In this document: piece by piece, positions 16,653 through 25,981 of the stretch
Layout: each line of letters opens with the position of its first letter
How positions within the stretch are numbered: position 1 is the first letter of the stretch
The notes under the pieces: model-generated
What the model was told of the DNA's origin: nothing
The model's input: the letters and a program-made list of their open reading frames with translations, nothing else
Databases searched by the model: none
Made by a program: the position numbers and the translations under genes
From: Nodosilinea sp. LEGE 06152
GTDB lineage: Bacteria > Cyanobacteriota > Cyanobacteriia > Phormidesmidales > Phormidesmidaceae
NCBI RefSeq assembly: GCF_015207525.1
Contig: NZ_JADEWR010000010.1
Coordinates: forward strand, 57,737-121,736
Reading direction: 5' to 3'
DNA: 64,000 nt

Positions 16653-17812
16653 CCTCGTCTCAACCCGCCGCCAACCGCCCCTCGAACCAAAGCCCCTCAG
16701 ACCAGGACCAGCACCGTAAAATTCGCTACGCCATTGTGGGCTTGGGCTGGTTTGCCCAGGTGGCAGCCCTGCCCTCTTTCCCAACGGCTGAAAACTCTGA
16801 GGTTGTGGCGCTGGTGTCTGACGACCCCACCAAGCAAAAGGAGCTGAGCCAGAAATACGGCATTCAGCACACCTACAGCTACGACCAGTACGAAGACTGC
16901 CTGACCAGCGGCGAAGTCGATGCGGTCTACATTGCCCTACCCAACCATTTGCACTGCGAGTACACGGTGCGAGCCGCCAACCAGGGCATTCATGTGCTGT
17001 GTGAAAAGCCAATGGCAACCACCATTGCCGAAGGCGAGCAGATGATTGAGGCCTGCCGCCGCAACGGCGTCAAGCTAATGATTGCCTACCGTCTGCACCT
17101 CGACCCGGCCAACATGCACGCGGTCGAGGTGGCGCAGTCGGGGCAAATTGGTGAGCCCCGCTTCTTCAACTCGGTTTTTGCTCAGCAGGTGACGGGTGAC
17201 AACAGCCGCCTGCAGCGAGAGACCGGCGGCGGCACCCTCGAAGACATCGGCATCTACTGCATCAATGCGGCCCGGTACCTGTTTCAGGCTGAGCCAACCG
17301 AGGTATTCGCCGTGGCCGCCAACAACGGCGAAGAGCGCTTCCGCGAAGTCGACGAAATGACCAGCGTTATTCTGCGCTTTCCGCAGCAGCGGCTGGCCAA
17401 CTTTATCGTCAGCTTTGGGGCCAGCAAGGTTTCGACTTATCACATTGTCGGTACCCAGGGCGATTTGCGGCTCGACCCGGCCTACCCCTGGCAGGGCGAA
17501 CTCACCCATTATTTGACGGTTGATGGCGAAACCCAGACCCAAACCTTTGAACCCCACAGTCAGCTAGCGGCTGAGTTTACCTATTTCTCAAACTGCATTC
17601 TGCAGGACGAAGACCTAGAACCCTCGGGAGCAGAAGGGCTAAACGATATTCGCATTATCGAGGCGCTGCACCAGTCGATTCAGGCGGGCAAACCTGTCGC
17701 CCTCGACCACATGGATCATGCCCGGCACCCCAACCCTGAGCTGATCACGGTTCGACCACCTAACCCAGAAACGCCGGAGCCCGTTCATGCCGCCAGTCCC
17801 GGTGACAGCTAG
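16649..17812 (+). CDS. Gfo/Idh/MocA-family NAD(P)-dependent dehydrogenase
   Basis: The product is 387 residues from ATG 16649, which has GGAG seven bases upstream; a TTG at 16637 would add four residues. The N-terminal Rossmann domain has IRYAIVGLGWFAQVAALPSF. The signature CEKPMATT supplies the conserved catalytic-region Lys, and HLDPANMHAVE and GGGTLEDIGIYCINAARYLF mark the C-terminal alpha/beta domain. Family members oxidise or reduce sugars and related polyols; glucose-fructose oxidoreductases are the closest type. The last ~35 residues are a Pro-rich tail. The substrate cannot be told. A small conserved-looking gene follows 38 bp downstream. Confidence 0.88.
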   Translation: MTSSQPAANRPSNQSPSDQDQHRKIRYAIVGLGWFAQVAALPSFPTAENSEVVALVSDDPTKQKELSQKYGIQHTYSYDQYEDCLTSGEVDAVYIALPNHLHCEYTVRAANQGIHVLCEKPMATTIAEGEQMIEACRRNGVKLMIAYRLHLDPANMHAVEVAQSGQIGEPRFFNSVFAQQVTGDNSRLQRETGGGTLEDIGIYCINAARYLFQAEPTEVFAVAANNGEERFREVDEMTSVILRFPQQRLANFIVSFGASKVSTYHIVGTQGDLRLDPAYPWQGELTHYLTVDGETQTQTFEPHSQLAAEFTYFSNCILQDEDLEPSGAEGLNDIRIIEALHQSIQAGKPVALDHMDHARHPNPELITVRPPNPETPEPVHAASPGDS

Positions 17813-17850
17813 CGGGCCTCTATGGCAGAGCCGAACTTTAGAGCAGAACC

Positions 17851-18063
17851 ATGACCAAACCTACCTTCCACGACGAGCAAAGCCTGGCCGATGCCGCCGA
17901 AGACCTCGGTAACCAGGCGCTACAGCAGGGCATCATCCACAGTTTTGTGGTGCGCCACTTTGCCGACAGCCGCCAGTTCTACATTCCCGACGAACACAGC
18001 GAACCTCTTACCCCAGAGGAGGCCTACATGCAGTTCAAAGCCTGGGTAGAACAGGCCGATTAA
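17851..18063 (+). CDS. Small acidic hypothetical protein (70 residues)
   Basis: This soluble product contains two predicted helices (EQSLADAAEDLGNQALQQG; LTPEEAYMQFKAWVEQ) around a short beta pair (IIHSFVVRHFADSRQFYIP). It begins 38 bp after the dehydrogenase gene and may be cotranscribed. It is well composed for a real protein, but I do not recognise the family. Confidence 0.6.
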   Translation: MTKPTFHDEQSLADAAEDLGNQALQQGIIHSFVVRHFADSRQFYIPDEHSEPLTPEEAYMQFKAWVEQAD

Positions 18064-18137
18064 ACCTCAGCGGGGTGTAATACCAATTGTCCAGGCTGTA
18101 AGCGCGGCACCCCAACGATAAAGACCCATAGCCGGTC

Positions 18138-18175
18138 CCTGAGCGGAGTCGATGGGCCTGAGCGGAGTCGATGGG
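18138..18175. repeat. 19-bp tandem pair
   Basis: The unit CCTGAGCGGAGTCGATGGG occurs twice without a gap. The core, GAGCGGAGTCGA, is the reverse complement of TCGACTCCGCTC found at 28677-28690 and 55692-55704, so it belongs to a dispersed family. Confidence 0.85.
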
Positions 18176-18300
18176 CCTCAGCAAAGCGAGTGCTGGACAC
18201 TCAGCCGCCTCAAAGTGGCTAGGGCCTGTTCTATAAAGAGCAAGCCCAAGTTCAAAAACCCAGACCTAAATAGGCATCCCGTAGGGACAAACGGTCGTTT

Positions 18301-18320
18301 GCCCTCAACCGGTTGAGGGC
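18301..18320. repeat. 20-bp perfect palindrome
   Basis: GCCCTCAACCGGTTGAGGGC is self-complementary over its whole length. Related CCGGTTGAGGG sequence, flanked by GCAAAC, recurs just after the pilin gene near 46919-46936, so this too is dispersed. Confidence 0.85.
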
Positions 18321-18387
18321 AGGCAATCAGGGTTTGGTATGATGCGCAATCCGATCTAGTGAACCCCGATTTTTAAGCGGAAACCCG

Positions 18388-18415
18388 GTAGGGGCGTAGC
18401 ATGCTACGCCCCTAC
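18388..18415. repeat. 28-bp perfect palindrome, GTAGGGGC family
   Basis: Arms GTAGGGGCGTAGCA and TGCTACGCCCCTAC abut with no loop. It shares its outer GTAGGGGC with the elements at 9861 and 51100. Confidence 0.9.
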
Positions 18416-18433
18416 GCCCCTACGAAATAGAAA

Positions 18434-18462
18434 AGCGCAGTTAGTCCCTACCTAACTGCGCT
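18434..18462 (-). terminator. Intrinsic terminator of psaB
   Basis: On the minus strand an 11-bp perfect stem (AGCGCAGTTAG / CTAACTGCGCT) with a seven-base loop is followed by TTTCTATTT. It lies about 70 bp past the psaB stop. The plus-strand side is also T-rich (CTGTTTCTC), so it may work in both directions. Confidence 0.8.
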
Positions 18463-18532
18463 GTTTCTCACGAATAAGTTTTACGATTCATGGCAACTGA
18501 CGTGAGAAGGCTTTAAATCTGCTGGCTCATGG

Positions 18533-20749
18533 TCAGCCAAAGCGCCCTGCTGTCGTGGCAATCAGGAAGGCGGCGAAGGTGAGAATATAGCCAACGGTGA
18601 AGTGGGCCACACCGACCAACCAACCCTGAACGATGGACATGGCAACGGGCTTGTCCTTCCAGCGCACCAGGTTGGCTAAAGGTGTGCGCTCGTGCGCCCA
18701 GACCAGAGTTTCAATTAGCTCCTGCCAGTAGCCTCGCCAGGCGATCAGGAACATAAACCCGGTGGCCCACACCAGGTGACCAAACAGGAACATCCAGCCC
18801 CAGACGGCTAAGTCGTTCATGCCATAAGGGTTATAGCCGTTGATAACCTGGGCAGAGTTAAGCCAGAGATAGTCTCGGAACCAGCCCATCAGGTAGGTCG
18901 AGTTTTCGTTGAACTGGGCTATATTCCCTGACCAGAGGGCTAGATGTTTCCAGTGCCAGTAGAAGGTCACCCAGCCCAGCGTATTCAACATCCAGAACAG
19001 CGCTAAGAAGAACGACTGTTGCCAGGAAGAGGTTTGGCAGGTACCGCCGCGTCCGGGGCCGTCGCAGGGGAAGGTATAGCCAAAGTCTTTCTTGTCGGGC
19101 ATTAGCTTGGTGCCACGGGCATCTAGCGCACCTTTCACACAGATTAAGGTGGTGGTGTGCAGACCCAGGGCGATCGCATGGTGCACCAAAAAGTCACCGG
19201 GGCCAATGGTCAAGAACAGCGAATTGCTGGTGTTGTTGATGGCGTCTAGCCAGCCCGGCAGCCAAACGTTGCCGTGGTTGGGCCAGGCCGTCGTAGCCAA
19301 ACTGTCGGGGTTAGACAGCAGCGTGTTCATGCCGTACAGCAGCTTGCCGTGGGAGGCTTGAATCCACTGGGCAAAGACTGGCTCTACTAGAATCTGCTTT
19401 TCGGGGGTGCCAAAGGCGGTCACCACATCGTTGTGCACGTACAACCCCAGGGTGTGAAAGCCCAAGAACAGTGATACCCAGCTCAGGTGAGAGATAATCG
19501 CTTCTTTGTGGGCCAAAACCCTGGCCAGCACGTTGTTTGCGTTGGCCGCTGGGTCGTAGTCTCGCACCCAGAAAATGCCGGCATGGGCGAAGGCCCCCAC
19601 CATCAAAAAGCCTGCGATGTACTGGTGGTGGGTGTAAAGGGCCGCCTGAGTGGTGTAGTCCTGGGCCATGAAGGCATAGGGCGGCATCGAGTACATGTGC
19701 TGGGCCACCAGCGATGTCACCGTACCCAGAGCACCTAGCGCCAGAGAGAGCTGAAAGTGCAGGGAATTGTTGATGGTGTCATACAAACCCCTGTGCCCTT
19801 CACCCAGGCCACCGCCCGGGGGTTTGTGGGCATGCAAAATCTCTTTGATGCTGTGGCCAATGCCAAAGTTGGTGCGGTACATGTGCCCGGCGATGATGAA
19901 AATCACCGCGATCGCCAGGTGGTGGTGGGCCATATCCGTCAGCCAGAGCGAATCTGTTTGAGGGTGAAACCCGCCCAAAAAGGTCAAAATCGCTGTACCC
20001 GAACCCTGGGCCGTACCAAACATATGGTTCGCCGTGTCGGGGTTTTGAGCATAGGCCGCCCAATTGCCGCTAAAAAACGGCCCTAACCCAGCCGGGTGCG
20101 GCGGCGTGGTGAGAAAATTATTCCACCCTACGTGCTGCCCTCGCGACTCGGGAATAGCAACGTGAATCAGGTGCCCAGCCCAAGCCAAAGAACTGACCCC
20201 AAATAACCCAGCCAGGTGATGGTTTAGGCGAGACTCAGCATTTTTGAACCAGGACAGGCTGGGGCGAAACCTGGGTTGTAGGTGCAGCCAGCCAGCAAAT
20301 AGAAATAGGGCAGACAGCAGCAGTAAAAACACCGCTCCCATGTAGAGATCGTTGTTTGTTCGCATGCCGATGGTGTACCACCAGTGATACACCCCTGAAT
20401 AGGCAATGTTGACGGGGTTGGTGGCCCCCCCTCGGGTGAACGCATCAACCGCAGGTTGACCAAAGTGGGGGTCCCAAATGGCGTGGGCAATCGGGCTAGT
20501 ATTGAGCGGATCTTTGATCCACTGTTCAAAGTTGCCTTGCCAGGCGACGTGGAACAGGTTGCCTGATGTCCACAGAAAAATGATTGCCACATGGCCGAAG
20601 TGGGAGGCGAAGATCTTTTGATGCAGCGCCTCTTCGGTCATGCCATCGTGGCTTTCAAAATCGTGGGCCGTGGCAATCCCATACCAGAGCCGACGCGTAG
20701 TCGGATCGGCCGCCAGGTCTTGGCTAAATTTTGGGAATTTAGTGGCCAT
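18533..20749 (-). CDS. psaB: Photosystem I P700 apoprotein A2 (PsaB), orphan copy
   Basis: PsaB pairs with PsaA to hold P700, the antenna chlorophylls, phylloquinone and cluster FX in the thylakoid membrane. The product is full length (738 residues, 11 expected helices), starts [12 protein letters not shown] and ends TTAGRFG. The FX loop [12 protein letters not shown] gives Cys562 and Cys571, and the quinone-site region [16 protein letters not shown] is kept. In most cyanobacteria psaB follows psaA in one operon; here 790 bp upstream hold no psaA. Several normally invariant stretches are altered ([12 protein letters not shown] after the FX loop, where I remember DISAWDAFYLA). This suggests a divergent extra copy, as the second psaB of some Nostoc-type genomes, rather than the housekeeping gene. 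A clear terminator follows. Confidence 0.96.
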   Translation of the reverse strand: MATKFPKFSQDLAADPTTRRLWYGIATAHDFESHDGMTEEALHQKIFASHFGHVAIIFLWTSGNLFHVAWQGNFEQWIKDPLNTSPIAHAIWDPHFGQPAVDAFTRGGATNPVNIAYSGVYHWWYTIGMRTNNDLYMGAVFLLLLSALFLFAGWLHLQPRFRPSLSWFKNAESRLNHHLAGLFGVSSLAWAGHLIHVAIPESRGQHVGWNNFLTTPPHPAGLGPFFSGNWAAYAQNPDTANHMFGTAQGSGTAILTFLGGFHPQTDSLWLTDMAHHHLAIAVIFIIAGHMYRTNFGIGHSIKEILHAHKPPGGGLGEGHRGLYDTINNSLHFQLSLALGALGTVTSLVAQHMYSMPPYAFMAQDYTTQAALYTHHQYIAGFLMVGAFAHAGIFWVRDYDPAANANNVLARVLAHKEAIISHLSWVSLFLGFHTLGLYVHNDVVTAFGTPEKQILVEPVFAQWIQASHGKLLYGMNTLLSNPDSLATTAWPNHGNVWLPGWLDAINNTSNSLFLTIGPGDFLVHHAIALGLHTTTLICVKGALDARGTKLMPDKKDFGYTFPCDGPGRGGTCQTSSWQQSFFLALFWMLNTLGWVTFYWHWKHLALWSGNIAQFNENSTYLMGWFRDYLWLNSAQVINGYNPYGMNDLAVWGWMFLFGHLVWATGFMFLIAWRGYWQELIETLVWAHERTPLANLVRWKDKPVAMSIVQGWLVGVAHFTVGYILTFAAFLIATTAGRFG

Positions 20750-21540
20750 GGTCTTTCCTAATCATTGGGTTAGGCTTATCCGCTTAGAAGACTCAATGAG
20801 AGCAACAGCGGTTGAGTGGACCGTCACCGCGTCTTAGCAGAAGCTTGATTTAAGAACATTAACTTTTCCTAAAGCTTGCCACCAAGCCAGCCTTTTTCAT
20901 TCAATGCCCTGTTAGCAAATGACCTATATTGCCAGGGACATTGTCCATTCGGCCCGGTACAGTAGTGGGCTTGGGTTTCTGATACAAACGCGGTCTCAAT
21001 AGGTGAAAACGGAAAACCTATTAAGCGATCACAATATGGGGCCAATTACGCCACTCCATCTACCGAAAGTTAGAGAGCAGGAAAAGCCTTAAGGGTAAGC
21101 AGGAAAAGATTGTGAACAGACCTGAAAAAAGAGGCTTTTTCGCATTGCCTGTAAAGGCAATATTTTCTCCCTATAGAATAATTTGGTCTTAAGTTTTGTA
21201 ATAAACTCTCTGTGCAGAATGACTGTGTGGAAAGACCCCATCAAAGTTCAGGTCGCGAGCCGAACTTCGACGGGGTTTGTGTGTGGTTCAGGCAATGGCA
21301 AAACTGTTCGGTTAAACCTCCCCCAAAGCCCGATAAAACTGCTATGCATTTGCTTGGGAAATAATCAGCGATCGCAGCCAACCGACGACCTGTCGTCCAG
21401 GTTCCGAAAACTGCCAAAATCAGAGATTTTGAAGTCTGAAAACCTATCTACAGCATCCTGCTTTGCAAAAACAAAGCCAAAGCGCCAAGATTAAGGAGCA
21501 GCGCCAGACGCAAACGGCCAGTACCTTCAGCCCTCTCAGC
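20750..21540. other. Divergent intergenic region upstream of psaB
   Basis: About 790 bp between psaB (minus) and the desaturase-like gene (plus). It contains AT-rich DNA near 20840-20880, a long hairpin (21235-21276) and a 103-codon open frame (21183-21494) that shows no protein-like pattern. The psaB promoter should be here. No HLR1-type element was seen by eye. Confidence 0.5.
21235..21276 (-). other. 15-bp hairpin in the psaB upstream region
   Basis: On a minus-strand transcript, ACCCCGUCGAAGUUC can pair fully with GAACUUUGAUGGGGU (13 Watson-Crick and two G-U pairs) around a 12-base loop. On the plus strand the same arms would have two mismatches, so the structure favours a minus-strand RNA. 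Only UCUUUCC follows, so a terminator role is uncertain. Confidence 0.45.
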
Positions 21541-23085
21541 ATGACTTCATCCCCCGGCATCATTGTGATTGGCAGCGGCATTGGCGGCCTGTGCTGTGGG
21601 GCGCTGCTGGCCCGCTACGGCTACCGCGTCACCGTCTGCGAAAGCCACACCATTGCAGGCGGAGCCGCCCACGGCTTTGAGCGCGGCGGCTACACCTTTG
21701 ACTCCGGCCCATCCCTTTACTCGGGCATGTCTTACCGAGATTCTACCAACCCGCTGCGTCACGTGTTGGATGCCGTGGGGGAAGGTGACAGCATCACCTG
21801 GGCCAACTACGACACTTGGGGCGTGCGCATTCCCGAGGGCGATTTTGATACCACCGTGGGCAATGACCAGTTTGCCGAGGTGCTGCAAACCCTGCGAGGC
21901 GATGCCGCCGTGCAGGACTGGCGGCGGCTGCAAAGGGCCATGGAGCCCCTGGGCAAAGCCGCCACCGCCCTACCCCCCGCCGCTCTGCGGCTGGATTTAG
22001 GTGCCCTGCAAACCGTCGCCCCCTACGGCTGGAACCTGCTGCGCAACGCCCCTGCCCTCACCCAGTCGAGCAATCCCTTCAGCACCGTGCTCGACCGCAC
22101 TACCCGCGACCCCTTCATTCGCCACTGGATGAATCTGCTCTGCTTCTTGCTGTCGGGCCTGCCCGCCGAGGGCACCAGCACCGCCGAAATGGCCTTTATG
22201 TTTGCCGAGTGGTACCGCCCCGGCGTCACCCTCGACTACCCCATCGGCGGCAGCGCGGCCCTGATTGCGGCCCTGGTGCGCGGCCTGGAAAAATTTGGCG
22301 GCACCCTGCGGCTGGGGGCGCACGTAGAGCAAATTTTGGTAGAGGGTGGGCGGGTTACTGGGGTGGCGCTGCGATCGGGCGACATTCTCCAGGCCGACAC
22401 GGTCATCTCCAACGCCTCCATTTGGGATACGCTGAAGCTGGTGCCCGATGGCGCATTGCCCAAAGCATTCGTAGAAGAACGTCAGGCCACCCCCGAGTGC
22501 CCCAGCTTTTTGCACCTGCACCTGGGCATCGACGGCACAGGACTGCCCGAAGATTTGGCCTGTCACTATATCACTGTCGAGGATTGGGCGCTGGGCATTG
22601 ACGCGCCGCAAAACCTGATTGTGATGTCGATTCCTTCGGTGCTCGACCCGTCGCTGGCTCCGTCGGGCAAGCATGCCATCCACGTCTATACCCCCGCCAC
22701 CGAACCCTACGAGCTGTGGCAGGGGTTAGATCGCCGCAGCCCCGAGTACGCGGCGCTAAAGCAAACGCGGGCAGAACCACTCTGGCGCGCCCTAGAGCGC
22801 ATCATTCCCGACGTGCGCCAGCGGGTTGAGGTGGAGCTAGTCGGTACGCCCCTCACCCACGAGCGCTTTTTGCGCTGCCACCGGGGTAGCTACGGCCCGG
22901 CCATTTCGGCTCAGGACGGCCTGTTCCCTGGCCCTAAAACACCGCTGGAGGGGCTGCTCTGCGTGGGCGGCTCGACTTTCCCCGGCATTGGCCTGCCCGC
23001 CGTCGCCGCCTGCGGACTGATTACCGCCAACACGCTGGCCTCAGTCAGCCAGCACCGCCAAATGCTGCGAGAGGTACTGGGGTAG
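21541..23085 (+). CDS. Carotenoid isomerase/desaturase-like FAD oxidoreductase
   Basis: From ATG 21541 the product is 514 residues; a TTG at 21463 would add 26 unconserved residues. It has the N-terminal FAD site IIVIGSGIGGLCCGALLARY, then AGGAAHGFERGGYTFDSGPS, the central GGSAALIAALVRGLEKFGG and a C-terminal GLLCVGGSTFPGIGLPAVAA. This is the CrtI/CrtISO/CrtD-type carotenoid flavoprotein superfamily. The GYTFDSGPSLYSG and GIGLPAVA stretches look most like the prolycopene-isomerase/retinol-saturase branch, but the precise substrate cannot be named. It is not the standard crtI or crtH as far as I can tell. The gene converges on the SpoIID gene with only 7 bp between their stops. Confidence 0.82.
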   Translation: MTSSPGIIVIGSGIGGLCCGALLARYGYRVTVCESHTIAGGAAHGFERGGYTFDSGPSLYSGMSYRDSTNPLRHVLDAVGEGDSITWANYDTWGVRIPEGDFDTTVGNDQFAEVLQTLRGDAAVQDWRRLQRAMEPLGKAATALPPAALRLDLGALQTVAPYGWNLLRNAPALTQSSNPFSTVLDRTTRDPFIRHWMNLLCFLLSGLPAEGTSTAEMAFMFAEWYRPGVTLDYPIGGSAALIAALVRGLEKFGGTLRLGAHVEQILVEGGRVTGVALRSGDILQADTVISNASIWDTLKLVPDGALPKAFVEERQATPECPSFLHLHLGIDGTGLPEDLACHYITVEDWALGIDAPQNLIVMSIPSVLDPSLAPSGKHAIHVYTPATEPYELWQGLDRRSPEYAALKQTRAEPLWRALERIIPDVRQRVEVELVGTPLTHERFLRCHRGSYGPAISAQDGLFPGPKTPLEGLLCVGGSTFPGIGLPAVAACGLITANTLASVSQHRQMLREVLG

Positions 23086-23092
23086 GCGATCG

Positions 23093-24787
23093 CTACATTG
23101 GATCGCGCCAGAAGGTGAGTTCGTCGCTGATGGGCTGCAGCGTGGTGCCGGGGTAGTAAAACTGCAGAATGCGCTGGTAGTTCCAGCCCAGATTGCCCAG
23201 CCGGTACGACCCCGTCTGGCTCATGCCGACCCCGTGGCCCCAGCCGCCACCCACAAAGCGGTAGCCCACAATTTGGGAGCTGGCGGCTGGGGGCGACCCC
23301 TCGGTCACCGGGGGAGCCGTGCCAATGGCGGCTGGAGTTTGGTACATCGGCTCGACGTAGAACAGCAGGCTGCGGGGAGCGGTCAGCACCCGCACGATTT
23401 CGTCTTTCTTGAGCTGCACCACCCCAACGTCGGTTTCGATATCGATCGCCTGCACCCGGCCCGAGTCTGCCCGTTCCGAAACCCGCACCGAGTTGACCTG
23501 GGTAAGCCCTGCCATCGGGTGCTGTCGCCGCCCCAAATAGCCCTTAAGATCCTGGGTGATTTCGGCCAGGGTGCTTTCGTTGCGCCAGCGAAACAGCTGC
23601 CAGGTGTCTTCGTTAAAACCTTTGTCGATCGCCATGAACCGCCGAATGCTTTCCTCGGTGTTGAGCGGGTACTGGCTGATATTCCACAGGCCGTAGACTG
23701 AGTCGACCACGGGGCGCAGGTAGGGGCGATCGGGGCCATCCCACACGTCGCTAAAGGCGGCGGTAACCCCACCCGTGGTGGAGGAGTAGAGGGCATCGAC
23801 CAGCTCGTTTTCGTAGGTGAGCACCTGGCCCTGGGTGGCTTGAATGGCCTGGTCGGCCACGGGTGCTGTGCCGGTGAGGCCCCGATACACCTGGCACTGG
23901 GTGTCGGCACAGAGTTCGTAGTCGTCGATCGCAAACCGACGTAAATTTCTCAGGGCATAGGTGCGAGCCAGCACCGTCTGGGCTTGAATGGCGGGCACCG
24001 GGGCGCTGGGGCCAATTTCGTGGGGCACCACGCCGCGCAGGTAGGTTTCAATCGGCACGCTGTTGACCAGGGTGTAGGTGCCGTAGGTGTTGGGCTGTAC
24101 CCGCAGGGTGCCGCCGTAGACGCGGGTTACGGGTGGGTCACCGGGCTGGGTAACGCGCACCTGGCCACCGCTGGCGCGAATAGCGAGGGCATCGCGCTGG
24201 TAGCGGTAGCCGTTGGCCTCAAAGTAGGCCTTGGGAATTTGGCCCAGCACCTGACTGTCGAGAAAGACTTCGGTAAAGCCCTGGGCCTGGAGGTTTTGCA
24301 CCAGCAGACGGCGCACCAGGGGGCTGTTGTAGGTCTCGCGGTTGGCCCACACTTCCCAGCTGCCGGGCTGGGCGATTTCGGGCTCAATGCCGCGCTGTCG
24401 CCACTGCTCGGCGCTGTACTCGGCGGTTTCAAAGCTGCGGTGGTTGCTGAGCACCACGCGTTCGCCCAGGGTGGCCTCGGGCAGCGGCTCCGGGGCCAGA
24501 CCGATCACAACCCGGCTGGTGGTAACGGTTTGGGGCTGGCCGTTGGTTTCAAAGCTGAGGGTGAGCTGCTCGCCGGGCAGAGCTTCGAGGGTGATGCGGT
24601 CTTGCAGGTTTTCGCCAAAGCGCTGCACAATGCCGACCTGAATTACCGGGTTTTGGGCGGCAGGGGCGGGGGCGGCTATGGCCGTGGTAAGGGCGATCGC
24701 AACTCCCCCCACGGCTCCTAACAACCGCTGCGATCGCCGATTGCCCAGGGGCCGAAACTGAAATCGGGGCAGGGAAAGCGTAGCCAT
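23093..24787 (-). CDS. SpoIID/LytB-domain cell-wall protein
   Basis: The product is 564 residues with a signal or anchor segment at ~25-43 (VGGVAIALTTAIAAPAPAAA-like). The SpoIID core is recognisable: VPIETYLRGVVPHEIGPSAP, AIQAQTVLARTYAL, DDYELCADTQCQVYRG, the ALYSSTTGGVTA catalytic-region motif and the C-terminal FVGGGWGHGVGMSQTGSY. SpoIID is a lytic transglycosylase acting on denuded peptidoglycan. Cyanobacterial homologues keep the fold without sporulation and are expected in the periplasm. The ~180 residues before the core contain SPOR-like repeats (AEQWRQRGIEPEI; QNLQAQGFTEVFL), which could bind glycan. Confidence 0.9.
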   Translation of the reverse strand: MATLSLPRFQFRPLGNRRSQRLLGAVGGVAIALTTAIAAPAPAAQNPVIQVGIVQRFGENLQDRITLEALPGEQLTLSFETNGQPQTVTTSRVVIGLAPEPLPEATLGERVVLSNHRSFETAEYSAEQWRQRGIEPEIAQPGSWEVWANRETYNSPLVRRLLVQNLQAQGFTEVFLDSQVLGQIPKAYFEANGYRYQRDALAIRASGGQVRVTQPGDPPVTRVYGGTLRVQPNTYGTYTLVNSVPIETYLRGVVPHEIGPSAPVPAIQAQTVLARTYALRNLRRFAIDDYELCADTQCQVYRGLTGTAPVADQAIQATQGQVLTYENELVDALYSSTTGGVTAAFSDVWDGPDRPYLRPVVDSVYGLWNISQYPLNTEESIRRFMAIDKGFNEDTWQLFRWRNESTLAEITQDLKGYLGRRQHPMAGLTQVNSVRVSERADSGRVQAIDIETDVGVVQLKKDEIVRVLTAPRSLLFYVEPMYQTPAAIGTAPPVTEGSPPAASSQIVGYRFVGGGWGHGVGMSQTGSYRLGNLGWNYQRILQFYYPGTTLQPISDELTFWRDPM

Positions 24788-25144
24788 AGTGCTCTAACGA
24801 CGTAGGGTGCTGCCCGCCGGTTGTGCAGTCGGGCCAAAGAAATTCTAGCGGCTTCAGACCATTAGGGTGGGAATCTTTTTGGGGTCTATTCTCAATGGGC
24901 AATTTCTATGCAATACCGTCATGCTAAAACGGCTGGTGCCACTTATTCCTTGACTGTCGTTACGTGCAATTGTCAGCACCTCACCTATTCAAGACGCAGT
25001 GAGGTGGGAATAAAATCGCGCTGAGATTGTTGGGTTTCCTTCGTCAAGCCAACCTGCAGGAGATCTGCGATCGCTCTCTTGTCCGTTGCAGCGAGGTGTT
25101 AGCCTACTATAAACTTGGGTATACATAAGCCACCTGACTATATT
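24788..25144. other. Intergenic region with dispersed repeat copy A
   Basis: No gene is seen. The SpoIID promoter should lie at its left. The dispersed repeat at 25028-25078 lies just upstream of the DUF433 gene. Confidence 0.5.
25028..25078. repeat. Dispersed repeat, copy A
   Basis: Reads TTGGGTTTCCTTCGTCAA, then CCAACCTGCAGGAGATCTG and CGATCGCTCTC. The same order of blocks recurs at 25911-25981, 26660-26714 and (second half) 28053-28111. Confidence 0.75.
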
Positions 25145-25351
25145 ATGAGCTATCGCGACATCATCACAATTGAACCCGATAAGCGCGGTGGCAAGCCCTG
25201 CATCCGTCGAATGCGGATTACGGTCTACGATGTTTTGGGCTGGCTAGCGGCTGGCATGTCTACGGATGAAATTATTGACGACTTTCCAGAATTAACAGAA
25301 ACCGACATTAGGGCTTGTTTGGAGTTCGCAGCTGATCGTGAGCATCAGTGA
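25145..25351 (+). CDS. DUF433 antitoxin-like protein (pair 1)
   Basis: The 68-residue product from ATG 25145 (a TTG at 25115 adds ten residues) is typical DUF433: DIITIEPDKRGGKPCIRRMR, then ITVYDVLGWLAAGMSTDEII and DFPELTETDIRACLEFA. The fold is a winged or helix-turn-helix-like DNA-binding domain, usually encoded just before a DUF5615 PIN-like protein, as here. The pair is thought to be a type II toxin-antitoxin module, with this partner neutralising the nuclease and repressing the operon. Confidence 0.88.
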   Translation: MSYRDIITIEPDKRGGKPCIRRMRITVYDVLGWLAAGMSTDEIIDDFPELTETDIRACLEFAADREHQ

Positions 25352-25358
25352 GTGCTGC

Positions 25359-25691
25359 GTGAAGCTGCTGTTCGACCAAAACCTTAGCCGTAAGTTGGTT
25401 AATCGGTTGGCTGATATTTTTCCTGAGTCTAGCCACGTTCAATTCTATAATCTAGCCAAGAAAACAGATACTGAGATTTGGGAATTTGCTAAGCTCAATG
25501 ACTTTTGCATAGTAACGCAAGATGCGGATTTTCCTGAAAGAAGTCGGCTTTATGGCTCTCCACCCAAAGTAATTTGGCTGCGGTGTGGCAATGCACCAAC
25601 TAGAGAAGTTGAAAATTTGATTCGATCTGGTACTGAGGCAATTGAAGAACTTTTGTCAAATACTAACCTGCACTGCTTAGAATTGCACTAA
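25359..25691 (+). CDS. DUF5615 PIN-like toxin (pair 1)
   Basis: The start is set at GTG 25359, which gives the family's usual opening VKLLFDQNLSRKLVNRL (110 residues). GTG 25338, overlapping the DUF433 gene by 14 bp, would add seven residues. The acidic PIN-like residues are in place: LLFDQNLS (Asp), TDTEIWEFAKLND, and the TQDADF Asp pair. Such proteins are predicted ribonucleases paired with DUF433 antitoxins. Codon use is AT-richer than in the surrounding genes, which fits a mobile accessory module. Confidence 0.85.
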   Translation: MKLLFDQNLSRKLVNRLADIFPESSHVQFYNLAKKTDTEIWEFAKLNDFCIVTQDADFPERSRLYGSPPKVIWLRCGNAPTREVENLIRSGTEAIEELLSNTNLHCLELH

Positions 25692-25910
25692 TTCAAACCA
25701 AGCCATTAACCCTATTTGTTGGGATAGAGTAGGGGTTATCGATCGCAGGTGACAACGGTAAAGAAGTAGGTAACCCCTGGGGTTTGGGCACGGCGATCGC
25801 ATATGGGTGGATGAAGAAATTTGTGCGCTTAGGGTAGGTTATTGGGTAAGAAAACTATCAGGAGAGTTGTGTTGTGTTGGCACTTCATTCAACCTACAGT
25901 AGCTGGAGTT

Positions 25911-25981
25911 GTTTGGTTTCTTTCGTCAACCCAACCTATAAGAGAACTGCGATCGCACCTACAAGAGATTTGCGATCGCTC
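25911..25981. repeat. Dispersed repeat, copy B
   Basis: Contains TTTCTTTCGTCAACCCAACC followed by AGAGAACTGCGATCGC and a second, partial unit ACAAGAGATTTGCGATCGCT, so the 3' block is present twice. Confidence 0.75.

Larger units (their letters stand above)
18064..18532. other. Repeat-rich convergent intergenic region
   Basis: Between the convergent small gene and psaB, 469 bp hold no gene. They carry a 19-bp tandem pair (18138-18175), the palindrome 18301-18320, the palindrome 18388-18415 and the psaB terminator. Confidence 0.7.

Noticed and set aside
21183..21494. 103-codon plus frame upstream of the desaturase-like gene
   Set aside because: It runs through the hairpin at 21235-21276, has no ribosome site and no recognisable pattern.
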